Source of the DNA: Thalassovita taeanensis
GTDB taxonomy: Bacteria > Pseudomonadota > Alphaproteobacteria > Rhodobacterales > Rhodobacteraceae
Direction: 5' to 3'
Length of the DNA: 64,000 nucleotides
Assembly (NCBI RefSeq): GCF_900110775.1
Contig: NZ_FOEP01000003.1
Span: 349,473 to 413,472, forward strand
The notes under the pieces are model-generated. The model saw nothing but the letters and a program-made list of their open reading frames with translations, had not been told where the DNA came from and ran no database searches. Positions 18,136-27,529 of the stretch are shown one piece after another. The translations under genes were made by a program, and so were the position numbers. How positions within the stretch are numbered: position 1 is the stretch's first letter; every line of letters begins with the position of its first letter.

Positions 18136-18149
18136 TTGATCTAAGTCAT
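18136..18149 (+). promoter_or_regulatory. Candidate FNR box upstream of cytochrome c peroxidase
   Basis: TTGATCTAAGTCAT matches the FNR dyad except for the last base. Its centre is about 100 bases before the peroxidase start, the same distance as the box before ccoN. Confidence 0.6.
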
Positions 18150-18242
18150 GTGCGCGGTGCCCGATCCGCAGTACCAAGATATCGGAATGAAGCGCGCGAC
18201 AAACCGACCCGGAAAAATCCGGGGATCAGGAGTCCTGAACTG

Positions 18243-19286
18243 ATGACACTTGCCCGTGCATTCCTGCTAAGTTCCGTGGCGGCGCTCACCGCCTCCACCG
18301 CTTTCGCCTCTGACCTGCGCGACACCGCGCTCGAGGTATTTGCGCCACTGCCCTCGACCGTTCCTGCGGTCAATGACAACCCGATCACCCCGGCCAAGAT
18401 TGATCTGGGCAAAGCGCTGTTCTTTGATCCGCGCATGTCGGCCTCTGGCGTGTTTTCCTGCAACTCGTGCCACAATCTGGCGACCGGCGGCGACGACAAC
18501 CTTGAAACCTCGATCGGCCACGGCTGGCAAAAAGGCCCGCGCAATGCGCCGACGGTGCTGAACTCGGTCTTCAACGAGGCGCAGTTCTGGGATGGTCGCG
18601 CCGCCGATCTGGCCGAACAGGCCAAAGGCCCGGTGCAGGCCGGGGTGGAGATGGCCAATACCCCCGACAACGTGGTCGCCACGCTGAACTCGATGCCGCA
18701 GTATGTCGAATGGTTCCACGCCTCGTTCCCGGATCAAGCCGATCCGGTCAGCTTTGACAACTTCGCCAAAGCGATCGAGGCGTACGAGGCCACCCTGACC
18801 ACACCCGCCCCGTTCGATTCCTTCCTGAATGGCGACGAAGACGCGCTGAGCGCCGATCAGAAAGCCGGGCTTGAGCTGTTCATGGATAAGGGCTGCGCTG
18901 CCTGCCACAACGGCGTCAACGTCGGTGGGCACGACTACTATCCCTTCGGCCTGATCGAAAAACCTGGGGCCGAGGTGCTGCCCGTGGGCGACCGGGGCCG
19001 CTTTGCCGTGACCGAAACCGCTGACGACGATTACGTCTTCCGTGCCGCCCCCCTGCGCAACACCGCAATCACCGCGCCGTATTTCCATTCCGGCAAGGTC
19101 TGGGATCTCAAGGTCGCGGTGCAGATCATGGGTGAATCGCAACTGGGCGAGGATCTGAGCGACAGCGAAGCCGACCAGATCGTTGCCTTCCTCGGCAGCC
19201 TGACCGGCACGATACCGCCCGTGGTCTATCCGGTCCTTCCGGCTGAAACTGCCGCGACACCGCGCCCGACGGGCGAAATCAAGTAA
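18243..19286 (+). CDS. Dihaem cytochrome c peroxidase
   Basis: This periplasmic enzyme reduces hydrogen peroxide with electrons from cytochrome c. The 347-residue protein has a signal peptide cleaved near AFA-SD (residue 23) and two haem c sites: CNSCH at C73-H77 and CAACH at C218-H222. The spacing and the GKALFFDPRMS segment are typical of the CcpA/MauG superfamily peroxidase branch. The start follows AGGAG. A candidate FNR box at 18136 suggests low-oxygen induction, as known for bacterial peroxidases of this type. It is convergent with fdsD. Confidence 0.93.
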   Translation: MTLARAFLLSSVAALTASTAFASDLRDTALEVFAPLPSTVPAVNDNPITPAKIDLGKALFFDPRMSASGVFSCNSCHNLATGGDDNLETSIGHGWQKGPRNAPTVLNSVFNEAQFWDGRAADLAEQAKGPVQAGVEMANTPDNVVATLNSMPQYVEWFHASFPDQADPVSFDNFAKAIEAYEATLTTPAPFDSFLNGDEDALSADQKAGLELFMDKGCAACHNGVNVGGHDYYPFGLIEKPGAEVLPVGDRGRFAVTETADDDYVFRAAPLRNTAITAPYFHSGKVWDLKVAVQIMGESQLGEDLSDSEADQIVAFLGSLTGTIPPVVYPVLPAETAATPRPTGEIK

Positions 19287-19301
19287 CCCGGCAAGCGCCG
19301 G

Positions 19302-19526
19302 TCAATCGACCATATCAGGGCGGCGAATGAACGGTGCAGCCTCAAGCACCAAAGGCTTCAGCCCCGCGCCGCCCTGCTCCAGCAGTTCAAACAGCTGCAC
19401 CCGCATCCGTGGCTCCCAGAAATCGCTGATGTGATCGGCCACGCCAGTGACGCCCTCATCATGCGGCTTGCTTTCGAAAAACGTGGCAATCTGGTTGGCC
19501 ATGTAAATCAGCTTGTCCGCCTTCAT
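19302..19526 (-). CDS. fdsD: Formate dehydrogenase delta subunit
   Basis: The 74-residue protein begins MKADKLIYMANQIATFF and continues to HISDFWEPRMRVQL, the conserved FdsD/FdhD-delta pattern. FdsD is a small accessory subunit of the soluble NAD-dependent formate dehydrogenase, needed for full activity or assembly in related species. Its ATG overlaps the stop codon of fdhD (ATGA), so it is translationally coupled as the last gene of the fds operon. It converges with the peroxidase gene with only 15 bases between them. Confidence 0.9.
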   Translation of the reverse strand: MKADKLIYMANQIATFFESKPHDEGVTGVADHISDFWEPRMRVQLFELLEQGGAGLKPLVLEAAPFIRRPDMVD

Positions 19527-20338
19527 TGCGGGCCTCCTGTATCAATCCGGTGGGCATGGGCGAACACCTCATAGGTGCCGCCACGCGCCCGCGCGATCAG
19601 GGTCAGCCCGGTCTCTTCGGCCACCTGAACCCCCATCGTGGTTGGCGCCGACACGGCAATCACGCAGGGCGCGCCGATCGCGGCCGCCTTCTGCACCATA
19701 TCCGCCGAAACCCGGCTGGTCAGCACCACGGCGCCGGTCCCCGGCGCGATCCCGCCCTGCGCCAGCGCCCCGGCCAGCTTGTCCAGCGCATTATGCCGTC
19801 CGACGTCCTCGCGCGCACACATCATCCCGGTGCCGGGCAGGTAAAACCCCGCCGCATGTACCGCGTGGGTCGCATCATGCAGCGGCTGACAATCGCGCAA
19901 CCCCTCGACCGCCGCGACGATATCCGCTGACGTCAACCGCATCGCCCCGCCGGACACCGGCGGCAGCGTGCGCAGTGCCTGATCCAGACTGTCGATCCCG
20001 CACAGCCCGCAGCCCACCGGCCCGGCAAGCGCCCGCCGCCGCTGCTCTAACACCCCGGCGCGATCCGCCTGAAGCCACATCCGCAGCTCGATCCCCTTGG
20101 GGTGCGTCACAACCTCAACCTCGCCCAGCTGTCCGGGCGCAGTGACAATCCCCTCGGTCAGGGAAAACCCCAGCGCAAACTCCTCCAGATCGACGGGCGA
20201 GGCCATCATCACCGCCAGTGTCGACCCGTTATAGACCAGCGCCACCGGCACTTCCTCGGGCAAGGCGCGCGCCCGCGCGCGCGATCCTACGGGATGCAGA
20301 TCGGGCAGGGCCATCGGAACCGGGGTGCTGCGTTGCAT
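19523..20338 (-). CDS. fdhD: FdhD sulfurtransferase for formate dehydrogenase
   Basis: FdhD transfers sulfur to the molybdenum cofactor to activate formate dehydrogenase. The 271-residue protein has the sulfur-carrying CGLC motif at C110-C113 and the later REDVGRHNALDKL block characteristic of the family. The ATG at 20338 is chosen because it falls four bases after the fdsA stop; a longer frame runs into fdsA. Its position between fdsA and fdsD is the common operon order fdsGBA-fdhD-fdsD. Confidence 0.95.
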   Translation of the reverse strand: MQRSTPVPMALPDLHPVGSRARARALPEEVPVALVYNGSTLAVMMASPVDLEEFALGFSLTEGIVTAPGQLGEVEVVTHPKGIELRMWLQADRAGVLEQRRRALAGPVGCGLCGIDSLDQALRTLPPVSGGAMRLTSADIVAAVEGLRDCQPLHDATHAVHAAGFYLPGTGMMCAREDVGRHNALDKLAGALAQGGIAPGTGAVVLTSRVSADMVQKAAAIGAPCVIAVSAPTTMGVQVAEETGLTLIARARGGTYEVFAHAHRIDTGGPQ

Positions 20339-20342
20339 CGGC

Positions 20343-23222
20343 CTATTCCGCCGCCGGCAGAATGCGCCGCGCCAAAGCCGCCTGCGCCGCATAATCTTCC
20401 TGCCAGTCGCTTGGCCCGTTCGACGGGCTGACCTGCACCGCCGTCACCTTGTATTCCGGGCAATTGGTCGCCCAATCGCTGAAATCCGTGGTGATCACAT
20501 TGGCCTGCGTGTCAGGGTGATGGAACGTCGTGTAAACCACCCCCGGCGACACCCGGTCCGTCACCGTCGCCCGCAGCGCGGTTTCGCCAGACCGGCTGGC
20601 CAGCCGGACAAAATCGCCATCCTTCACACCGCGCACCTCTGCGTCATGCGGATGGATCTCCAGCACATCCTGATCGTGCCAGACCACGTTTTCGGTCCGC
20701 CGCGTCTGCGCGCCCACGTTATACTGCGACAAGATCCGCCCGGTGGTCAGCAACAGCGGAAACCGCGGCCCGGTCTTCTCGTCCGTCGCCACATATTCGG
20801 TGACGATGAACCGCCCCTTGCCGCGCACAAACCCGTCCACATGCATAAGCGGCGTGCCCTCTGGCGCGCTGTCGTTGCACGGCCACTGGATTGATCCATG
20901 CTCTTCCAACAGCTCATAGGTCACGCGTGAAAAGCTCGGCGTGGTCGCCGCAATCTCGGCCATGATCTGGCTCGGATGGGTATAGTGCCACTCCGCCCCC
21001 ATCGCATTGGCCAACATCTGGGTCACTTCCCAATCGGCATAGCCATTGCGCGGCGCCATCACCTTGCGCACCCGATTGATCCGCCGCTCGGCGTTGGTGA
21101 ACGTCCCGTCCTTCTCAAGGAAGGTGGACCCCGGCAAGAACACATGCGCGTAATTGGCCGTTTCGTTCAGGAACAGGTCATGCACGATGACACACTCCAT
21201 CGCCGCCAGCCCTGCCGCCACATGCTTGGTGTCAGGGTCCGATTGCAGGATATCCTCGCCCTGACAATACAGCCCCTTGAAGGTGCCATCGACCGCCGCA
21301 TCCAACATGTTGGGAATCCGCAACCCCGGTTCGGGGTCGATCTTCGCCCCCCAAAGCTCCTCGAAAATCGCCCGTACATCGGGGTTTTTCACATGACGAT
21401 ACCCCGGCAATTCATGCGGGAACGATCCCATATCGCAGGCGCCCTGCACGTTATTCTGCCCGCGCAGCGGGTTCACCCCCACGCCATTGCGCCCCAAATT
21501 CCCGGTCAGCATCGCCAGATTGGCAATCGCGATCACTGTGGTCGAGCCCTGAGAATGCTCCGTCACCCCCAACCCATAGTAAATCGCGCCGTTGCCGCCC
21601 GTCGCAAACAACCGCGCCGCGCCGCGCAGCTCCTCGGCGGCCACCCCGGTCAGCGCCTCGGTGGCCTCGGGCGAATGGCGCGGATCGGCGATGAACTCGG
21701 CATATTCGCTGAATTCCTCCCAATCGCAGCGCGTGCGGATAAACGCCTCATCCATCAAGCCTTCGGTCACGATCACATGCGCCAGCGCCGACACCACCGC
21801 CACATTGGTGCCCGGCCGCAACGCCAGATGATGCGCCGCCGCAATGTGGCTTGATTTCACCAGATCGGTCCGGCGCGGATCAATCACGATCAGTTTCGCC
21901 CCCGCCCGCAGCCGCTTTTTCAACCGGCTGGCAAAGACCGGATGCCCGTCCGTCGGGTTCGCCCCGATCACGATCACCACATCCGTTGCCTCGACCGAGT
22001 CGAAATCCTGCGTGCCCGCAGAGGTGCCGAATGTCTGCCCCAACCCGTATCCGGTGGGTGAATGACACACCCGCGCGCAGGTGTCGGTGTTGTTGTTGCC
22101 AAACACTGCCCGCGTCAGCTTCTGCACCAAAAACGTCTCTTCATTGGTGCACCGGCTCGAGGTGATCACCCCAACTGACCGCCGCCCATACGCCTCCTGC
22201 AATCCGCGCATCCGGTCAGCGGCAAAACGCATCGCCTCGTCCCAACTCACCTCCTGCCAAGGGTCTTCGATCCGCTCGCGGATCATCGGCTTCAAAATCC
22301 GATCGCTGTGGCTGGCATAGCCATAGGCGAACCGCCCCTTCACACAGCTATGACCGCGATTGGCCTTGCCGTGCTTCCACGGCACCATCCGCACCACCTC
22401 ATCGCCGCGCATCTCGGCCTTGAACGAACACCCCACCCCGCAATAGGCACATGTGGTGATCACCGACCGCTCCGGCGTGCCGATCTCGATCACGCTCTTT
22501 TCCTGCAACGTCGCGGTGGGGCAGGCCTGAACACAGGCGCCACAGCTCACGCAATCCGACGACAGGAAATCATCCCCGACCATGCCCGCCGACACCCGGC
22601 TGTCAAATCCGCTGCCCTCAATGGTCAGCGCAAAGGTGCCCTGCACCTCTTCACAGGCCCGCACACAGCGCGAACAGACGATGCACTTGGCCGGGTCATA
22701 GGTGAAATAGGGGTTGCTGTCGTCTTTCGGAATATAGGCCGGATTGGCCTCGCCCCCCTTGCGCACCTCGAAATGCGTCTCAACCGCCTCGTATCGCACA
22801 TCGCGCAGCCCCACGGCCCCGGCCATGTCCTGCAACTCGCAATCGCCATTTGCCGAACAGGTCAGACAATCCAGCGGATGATCAGAGATATACAGCTCCA
22901 TCACCCCGCGCCGCAGCTTCTTCAGCTTGGCATTCTGCGTATGCACCACCATCCCCGCCGCGACCGGCGTGGTACAGGATGCAGGCGTGCCGCGCCGTCC
23001 CTCGATCTCGACCACACACAGCCGACACGACCCGAACGCTTCCAAACTATCCGTCGCACACAGCTTGGGCACCGAAATCCCCGCCTCGGCACTGGCGCGC
23101 ATCACGCTCGTGCCTTCGGGCACCGTCACCTCGAACCCGTCCACCGTCAGCGTCACCATCTGCGCCGATCTTGACGCAGGCGTGCCCATGTCCCGGTCCG
23201 TTGGAATGATGAAATCCTTCAT
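20343..23222 (-). CDS. fdsA: NAD-dependent formate dehydrogenase alpha subunit
   Basis: FdsA oxidises formate to CO2 at a bis-MGD molybdenum (or tungsten) centre in the cytoplasm. The 959-residue protein has a 2Fe-2S domain (C55, C66, C69, C83), a His-Cys 4Fe-4S site (H115, C119, C122, C128), two ferredoxin clusters (C180-C190 and C224-C234), the 4Fe-4S site beside the cofactor (C258, C261, C265, C293), and the metal-ligand C386 in ARVCHSPT, a cysteine rather than selenocysteine. GGGGGAGCG precedes the ATG at 23222. It follows fdsB after a 94-base gap with a strong palindrome. Confidence 0.97.
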   Translation of the reverse strand: MKDFIIPTDRDMGTPASRSAQMVTLTVDGFEVTVPEGTSVMRASAEAGISVPKLCATDSLEAFGSCRLCVVEIEGRRGTPASCTTPVAAGMVVHTQNAKLKKLRRGVMELYISDHPLDCLTCSANGDCELQDMAGAVGLRDVRYEAVETHFEVRKGGEANPAYIPKDDSNPYFTYDPAKCIVCSRCVRACEEVQGTFALTIEGSGFDSRVSAGMVGDDFLSSDCVSCGACVQACPTATLQEKSVIEIGTPERSVITTCAYCGVGCSFKAEMRGDEVVRMVPWKHGKANRGHSCVKGRFAYGYASHSDRILKPMIRERIEDPWQEVSWDEAMRFAADRMRGLQEAYGRRSVGVITSSRCTNEETFLVQKLTRAVFGNNNTDTCARVCHSPTGYGLGQTFGTSAGTQDFDSVEATDVVIVIGANPTDGHPVFASRLKKRLRAGAKLIVIDPRRTDLVKSSHIAAAHHLALRPGTNVAVVSALAHVIVTEGLMDEAFIRTRCDWEEFSEYAEFIADPRHSPEATEALTGVAAEELRGAARLFATGGNGAIYYGLGVTEHSQGSTTVIAIANLAMLTGNLGRNGVGVNPLRGQNNVQGACDMGSFPHELPGYRHVKNPDVRAIFEELWGAKIDPEPGLRIPNMLDAAVDGTFKGLYCQGEDILQSDPDTKHVAAGLAAMECVIVHDLFLNETANYAHVFLPGSTFLEKDGTFTNAERRINRVRKVMAPRNGYADWEVTQMLANAMGAEWHYTHPSQIMAEIAATTPSFSRVTYELLEEHGSIQWPCNDSAPEGTPLMHVDGFVRGKGRFIVTEYVATDEKTGPRFPLLLTTGRILSQYNVGAQTRRTENVVWHDQDVLEIHPHDAEVRGVKDGDFVRLASRSGETALRATVTDRVSPGVVYTTFHHPDTQANVITTDFSDWATNCPEYKVTAVQVSPSNGPSDWQEDYAAQAALARRILPAAE

Positions 23223-23270
23223 GACGCTCCCCCAATTCGCTTCTTTCTGACGCAAATACTCCGGGGAGCG

Positions 23271-23288
23271 CGAGGGGCTGGCCCCTCG
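23271..23288. repeat. Perfect palindrome between fdsB and fdsA
   Basis: CGAGGGGCTGGCCCCTCG is an 18-base perfect inverted repeat with a two-base centre, in the only sizeable gap of the fds operon. No T-run follows on the coding strand. It could be an mRNA-stability or processing hairpin that sets subunit ratio. The adjoining minus-strand text (CTCCCCGGAGTATTTGCG) resembles an intergenic element I recall from other Rhodobacterales, which I cannot verify. Confidence 0.6.
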
Positions 23289-23316
23289 TTCCCGCCGCTC
23301 GTCGCCAAAGACCGGC

Positions 23317-24843
23317 TCATTCTGCAGCCTCCCGCGCCAGACCGAAATCTTCCGGGAAATGGCTCAGCGCCGACATCACCGGATAGGGCGTAAATCCCCC
23401 CAGCGCGCAAAGCGAGCTATCCTTCATCGTGTCGCACAGGTCCGTCAACAACTCGACCGCCGCCGTATCGCCACGCCCGATCCGGTCGATGGTCTCGACC
23501 CCGCGCACAGCACCAATCCGGCAGGGTGTGCATTTGCCGCAGCTTTCCACCGCGCAAAATTCCATTGCAAACCGTGCCATCTCGCGCATGTTCACGTGAC
23601 TGTCGAACACCGCCAGCCCAGCATGGCCGATCAACCCGCCCTGACCGTCGAATTCCTCATAGCCAAACGGCGTCTCAAACTTCTCGCGCCCGAAATATGC
23701 GCCCAGCGGCCCGCCGATTTGTACTGCCTTGACCGGGTGACCACTGCCGGTGCCGCCCGCGATCTCGTCCACCAGCTTGCCCAGCGTCATGCCAAACGCG
23801 GTCTCGAACAGCCCGCCAAACCGCACGTTGCCCGCGATCTGCACCGGGATCGTGCCCTTCGACCGGCCCAGCCCAAAGCCCGCGTAAAACGCCGCGCCCT
23901 TCTCGAAAATCACCGGCACGGTGGCCAGCGAGATCACGTTGTTGACCACCGTCGGCTGCCCCATGAACCCTTGCAGCGCCGGCAGCGGCGGCTTGGCCCG
24001 CACCACGCCGCGCTTGCCTTCGAGCGAATTCAGCAGGCTGGTTTCCTCGCCGCACACATAGGCCCCGGCACCCACCCGCACCTCCATGTCAAACGCCGCA
24101 CCCGACCCCAGCACATCCGCGCCCAAAATCCCGGCCCCGCGCGCCCGCACCACGGCCGCCCGCATCGCCGCGATCGCATCGGGATACTCGCTGCGCAGAT
24201 ACACAAACCCGCGTGTCGCGCCGACACCCAGCCCGGCAATCACCATGCCTTCGATCAGGCAAAACGGATCGCCCTCCATGATCATCCGGTCGGCGAAGGT
24301 GCCGCTGTCGCCCTCATCGGCATTGCACACGATGTATTTCTGCGCCGCCTGCGCGCCCGCCACCGTCTGCCACTTGATGCCGGTGGGAAAGCCCGCACCA
24401 CCGCGCCCGCGCAGCCCGCTGTCGGTCACTTCCTGCACGATCCCCGCCGGGCCCATGCCAATCGCGCGCCGCAAGCCTGCCAGCCCGCCATGTGCCTCAT
24501 ACTCGCTCAGGGACAGCGGATCAGTCACGCCACAGCGCGCAAAGGTCAGCCGGGTCTGCGCGGCAAAAAACGGGATCTCCTCAACCACGCCCACCGCCTT
24601 GGGATGCGCGCCCAGATCGCCAAACAGCGCGGGCACATCCGCCAGCGTCACCGGCCCGAATCCAACCCGCCCCTGATCGCTCTCGACCTCCACCAAAGGC
24701 TCCAGCCAGACCATCCCGCGCGTGCCATTGCGCACCAGCGTCACGTCAATGCCGCGCGCTGCCGCCTCGGCCAAAATGCCTGCCGCAACTTCATCGGCGC
24801 CGACGGCCTTGGCCGCCGCATCCATCGGCACGTAAATCTTCAT
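23317..24843 (-). CDS. fdsB: NAD-dependent formate dehydrogenase beta subunit
   Basis: FdsB passes electrons from FdsA to NAD and is the homologue of NuoF, here with an N-terminal thioredoxin-like extension (about residues 1-75) as in other Fds enzymes. The 508-residue protein has the NADH/FMN motif GRGGAGFPTG at 146-155 and the 4Fe-4S site ESCGKCTPC (C435, C438, C441, with C479). Its ATG overlaps the fdsG stop codon (ATGA), indicating coupling. It belongs to the soluble, cytoplasmic enzyme. Confidence 0.96.
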   Translation of the reverse strand: MKIYVPMDAAAKAVGADEVAAGILAEAAARGIDVTLVRNGTRGMVWLEPLVEVESDQGRVGFGPVTLADVPALFGDLGAHPKAVGVVEEIPFFAAQTRLTFARCGVTDPLSLSEYEAHGGLAGLRRAIGMGPAGIVQEVTDSGLRGRGGAGFPTGIKWQTVAGAQAAQKYIVCNADEGDSGTFADRMIMEGDPFCLIEGMVIAGLGVGATRGFVYLRSEYPDAIAAMRAAVVRARGAGILGADVLGSGAAFDMEVRVGAGAYVCGEETSLLNSLEGKRGVVRAKPPLPALQGFMGQPTVVNNVISLATVPVIFEKGAAFYAGFGLGRSKGTIPVQIAGNVRFGGLFETAFGMTLGKLVDEIAGGTGSGHPVKAVQIGGPLGAYFGREKFETPFGYEEFDGQGGLIGHAGLAVFDSHVNMREMARFAMEFCAVESCGKCTPCRIGAVRGVETIDRIGRGDTAAVELLTDLCDTMKDSSLCALGGFTPYPVMSALSHFPEDFGLAREAAE

Positions 24844-25316
24844 GCGCCCACCTCCGCCAGAACCGCGGCCATCCGCGCCTCATCGACCCGGCCCAGCACC
24901 TTGCCGTCGACCATCGCCGCAGGTCCGCAGGCACACAGCCCCAGACAATACACCGGCTCGATCGTCACCGCGCCATTCGCCGTGGTCCCGTGCCACTCCA
25001 CGCCCAACCGCGCCAAAACCGCATCGGCCAGCCCATTGGCGCCCATCGCCTGACAGGCCTCGGCCCGGCAAATCCGAACCACATGCCGCCCCGCCGGGGC
25101 CTCGCGGAAATCATGGTAAAAGCTGACCACCCCGTGCACCTCGGCCCGACCGATGTTCAGATGCGCCGCAATCACCGGCACGACGCTTTGCGGGATATGG
25201 CCAAACGCTGCCTGCACATCGTGCAAAATCGGCAGCAAAGGTCCCTCGACCCCGGTATGCTGCGCCAGTATCTCCTCCAGCTGCGCGCGCTCAGTATCGG
25301 CCAATGCTGTCGGCAT
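24840..25316 (-). CDS. fdsG: NAD-dependent formate dehydrogenase gamma subunit
   Basis: FdsG is the NuoE-like subunit with a thioredoxin-fold 2Fe-2S cluster. The 158-residue protein keeps the four ligands C83, C88, C124 and C128 and the preceding VVSFYHDF strand. The ATG at 25316 follows GGGAGGG and is preferred over a longer frame to 25370, which would run through the operator. It is the first structural gene of the operon. The T-N11-A site at 25357-25373 lies about 41 bases upstream. Confidence 0.95.
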   Translation of the reverse strand: MPTALADTERAQLEEILAQHTGVEGPLLPILHDVQAAFGHIPQSVVPVIAAHLNIGRAEVHGVVSFYHDFREAPAGRHVVRICRAEACQAMGANGLADAVLARLGVEWHGTTANGAVTIEPVYCLGLCACGPAAMVDGKVLGRVDEARMAAVLAEVGA

Positions 25317-25356
25317 TGCGCGGCCCTCCCTATAAATCCTGCTCTGATCCGTGACA

Positions 25357-25373
25357 GATTTGCACGGCAAATC
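25357..25373. promoter_or_regulatory. LysR-type operator of the fds operon
   Basis: GATTTGC-ACG-GCAAATC is a perfect 7-base inverted repeat with a 3-base centre and contains T-N11-A, the LysR-type box. It lies between the LysR gene (stop at 25407) and fdsG (start 25316), which makes that regulator the obvious partner. Confidence 0.75.
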
Positions 25374-25406
25374 AATATCACAGATCCGTCAGGTCATAGA
25401 TAAAGC

Positions 25407-26303
25407 CTATCGTTTGTCGCCAATCTCCGAAAGCGACTGCGCTTGCGCCAAAAGCGCCGTCAGCACCGGCGTATGCGGTTCGCGGTGCGGCGCAATCAGC
25501 CCGACACTGTGCACAGCATCGGGATTGCGGATCGCAACCGCTGCCAACGCTCCGCCCTGAAGAAAGATTTCCGCCGCCTTCACCGGCAGGATCGTGACCC
25601 AACCGCCGCTCAGAACATGGCTGATTAGCACGATCAAGGAAGAGGCCTCGACCGTCGGCGCCACCGCCACGCCCGCTTCTTCAAGATGCTGCGTGATGAT
25701 CCGCCGGTTCTGCATGTCCGGCGTCAGCAGGCACAGTGGCAGCGCGCCCAGATCGCCCCAGCTGACCTGCGCCTGACCCGCCAACGGATGATCGCGCCGC
25801 ACCACCAAAACATAGCGCTCGGCATAGATCGGCACCGTCGTCACCCGCCCCAGCGGCTCGTTATCCAAATAGGAAATACCGGCGTCGATCTGCAAGTTCT
25901 CCAGCAGCGCCAGGATCTCGGCCGAGGTGCGCGATAACACCGTGAACCGCACATTCGGATGGCTGCGCGCGAACCCCGTCGTCAGCTTGGCCACCAGCGT
26001 CAGCGCCGTCGGGATTACCGCCAGCCGCAGGTTGCCCGACAAGCCCTGCCGCGCCGCGCGCATTTCCTCTTTCATCGTGCGGGCGTCGCCCACGATCCGC
26101 CGCGCCCAGTCCAGCACCCGCTGCCCCTCGGGCGTCAGCCCCTGATACCGCGACCCGCGCCACACCAGCATCACGCCCAGCTGTTCCTCCAGCTGCTTGA
26201 TCGCCGCCGACAGCGTCGGTTGCGTCACGCCGCAGGCCTCTGCCGCGCGGCCAAAATGCTGCTCCCGTGCCAGCGCGATGAACATATCCAGCTTGTCGAT
26301 CAT
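25407..26303 (-). CDS. LysR-family regulator of formate dehydrogenase
   Basis: The 298-residue protein has an N-terminal winged helix (MFIALAREQHFGRAAEACGVTQ.. then PTLSAAIKQLEEQLGV) and a standard effector-binding domain. A start at 26303 (MIDKLDMF) gives the normal length; a longer frame to 26357 has no support. It lies directly upstream of fdsG on the same strand, with a perfect LysR-type operator in the gap. In other bacteria fds operons are also controlled by an adjacent LysR protein responding to formate, so the same role is likely here. Confidence 0.9.
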   Translation of the reverse strand: MIDKLDMFIALAREQHFGRAAEACGVTQPTLSAAIKQLEEQLGVMLVWRGSRYQGLTPEGQRVLDWARRIVGDARTMKEEMRAARQGLSGNLRLAVIPTALTLVAKLTTGFARSHPNVRFTVLSRTSAEILALLENLQIDAGISYLDNEPLGRVTTVPIYAERYVLVVRRDHPLAGQAQVSWGDLGALPLCLLTPDMQNRRIITQHLEEAGVAVAPTVEASSLIVLISHVLSGGWVTILPVKAAEIFLQGGALAAVAIRNPDAVHSVGLIAPHREPHTPVLTALLAQAQSLSEIGDKR

Positions 26304-26427
26304 CCGGCGACTATTGCCGCATTTGGCGGGTTCGGAAAGGGGCCGCAACAGCGGCACCGCTCACACAACAGCAGATCGGGCGCCACAGCGCCCGTTGCTT
26401 CGGATCAAAACTGGGCAGGGCGGCGCG

Positions 26428-27390
26428 TTAGGCCGCCAGCCCCTTCGATCCCATCTCAAGGTATTTCTTGCGCCGGTCCGTGACCAGCTTCTTGGGCTTC
26501 TGTCCGTTGATCTCGGCCAGCATCAAGGCGATCGTCTCGCCCACCGCCTTGATCGCAGTCTCCTTGCCGCGATGCGCGCCGCCCATCGGTTCGGGAATGA
26601 TCCGGTCGGCCACACCCAGCTTCTTCAGATCCTGCGCCGTCAGCCGCAGTGCCTCGGCGGCTTCGCGCATTTTTTCGGAATCCTTCCACAGGATGCTGGC
26701 GCAGCCCTCTGGCGAGATCACCGAATATACCGAATGCTCCAGCATCGCCACGCGGTTCGCCGTGGCAAAGGCCACCGCACCGCCCGACCCGCCTTCGCCA
26801 ATGATGACGCTGATCAGCGGCACCCCAACCTGCAGACATTTCTCGGTCGAACGCGCAATTGCCTCGGACTGGCCGCGCTCCTCCGCGCCCTTACCCGGAT
26901 AGGCGCCGGGCGTGTCCACCAGCGTGATGATCGGCAGACCAAACTTGTCGGCCATCTCCATCAGGCGGATCGCCTTGCGGTATCCTTCGGGCCGCGCCAT
27001 GCCGAAATTGCGCTCGATCCGGCTTTTGGTGTCATTGCCCTTCTCGTGGCCGATCACCATCACCGGCTGATCGTTGAACCGTGCCAAACCGCCCATGACC
27101 GCGTGATCATCGGCAAAGTTCCGGTCCCCGGCCAGCGGCGTGTATTCCGTGAACAGTGCCTCGATGTAATCCTTGCAATGCGGCCGGTCGGGGTGGCGCG
27201 CCACCTGACATTTCCGCCAAGGCGTCAGCCCCTTGTAAAGATCGCGCAGCAGATCGGCGGCTTTCTTGTCCAGCGCCACCGCCTCGGCCTCGATATCCAT
27301 CTCCTCATTCTGTCGCGCCATGGCGCGCAGTTCTTCGGCTTTGCCTTCAATCTCGGCAAGCGGGCGTTCGAAGTCGAGGTAATTGGTCAT
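26428..27390 (-). CDS. accA: Acetyl-CoA carboxylase carboxyltransferase subunit alpha
   Basis: AccA pairs with AccD to move the carboxyl group from biotin to acetyl-CoA, making malonyl-CoA for fatty-acid synthesis. The 320-residue protein starts [17 protein letters not shown] after GGAGAGACG and contains the family blocks [42 protein letters not shown] and [11 protein letters not shown], the last forming the CoA-binding oxyanion region. A longer frame to 27480 has no ribosome site. It is a single gene, upstream of the fds LysR gene, with 124 bases between. Confidence 0.97.
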   Translation of the reverse strand: MTNYLDFERPLAEIEGKAEELRAMARQNEEMDIEAEAVALDKKAADLLRDLYKGLTPWRKCQVARHPDRPHCKDYIEALFTEYTPLAGDRNFADDHAVMGGLARFNDQPVMVIGHEKGNDTKSRIERNFGMARPEGYRKAIRLMEMADKFGLPIITLVDTPGAYPGKGAEERGQSEAIARSTEKCLQVGVPLISVIIGEGGSGGAVAFATANRVAMLEHSVYSVISPEGCASILWKDSEKMREAAEALRLTAQDLKKLGVADRIIPEPMGGAHRGKETAIKAVGETIALMLAEINGQKPKKLVTDRRKKYLEMGSKGLAA

Positions 27391-27529
27391 CCGCGTCTCT
27401 CCAGCATGGTTGGCTGAATATATGGCGCCCTGCGCGTCCAGATGCAACACGGCAAGATTTGCGACATCAAGACATGCCATGATCCCCCCACGGGCATGTT
27501 ATGATTTCTTCACGAGGTGGAGGATCGCA

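Noticed and set aside
23359..25053. A 564-codon plus-strand frame opposite fdsB-fdsG
   Set aside because: The Fe-S and FMN motifs of the minus-strand genes are complete; the plus product is His/Arg/Gln-rich with no motif.
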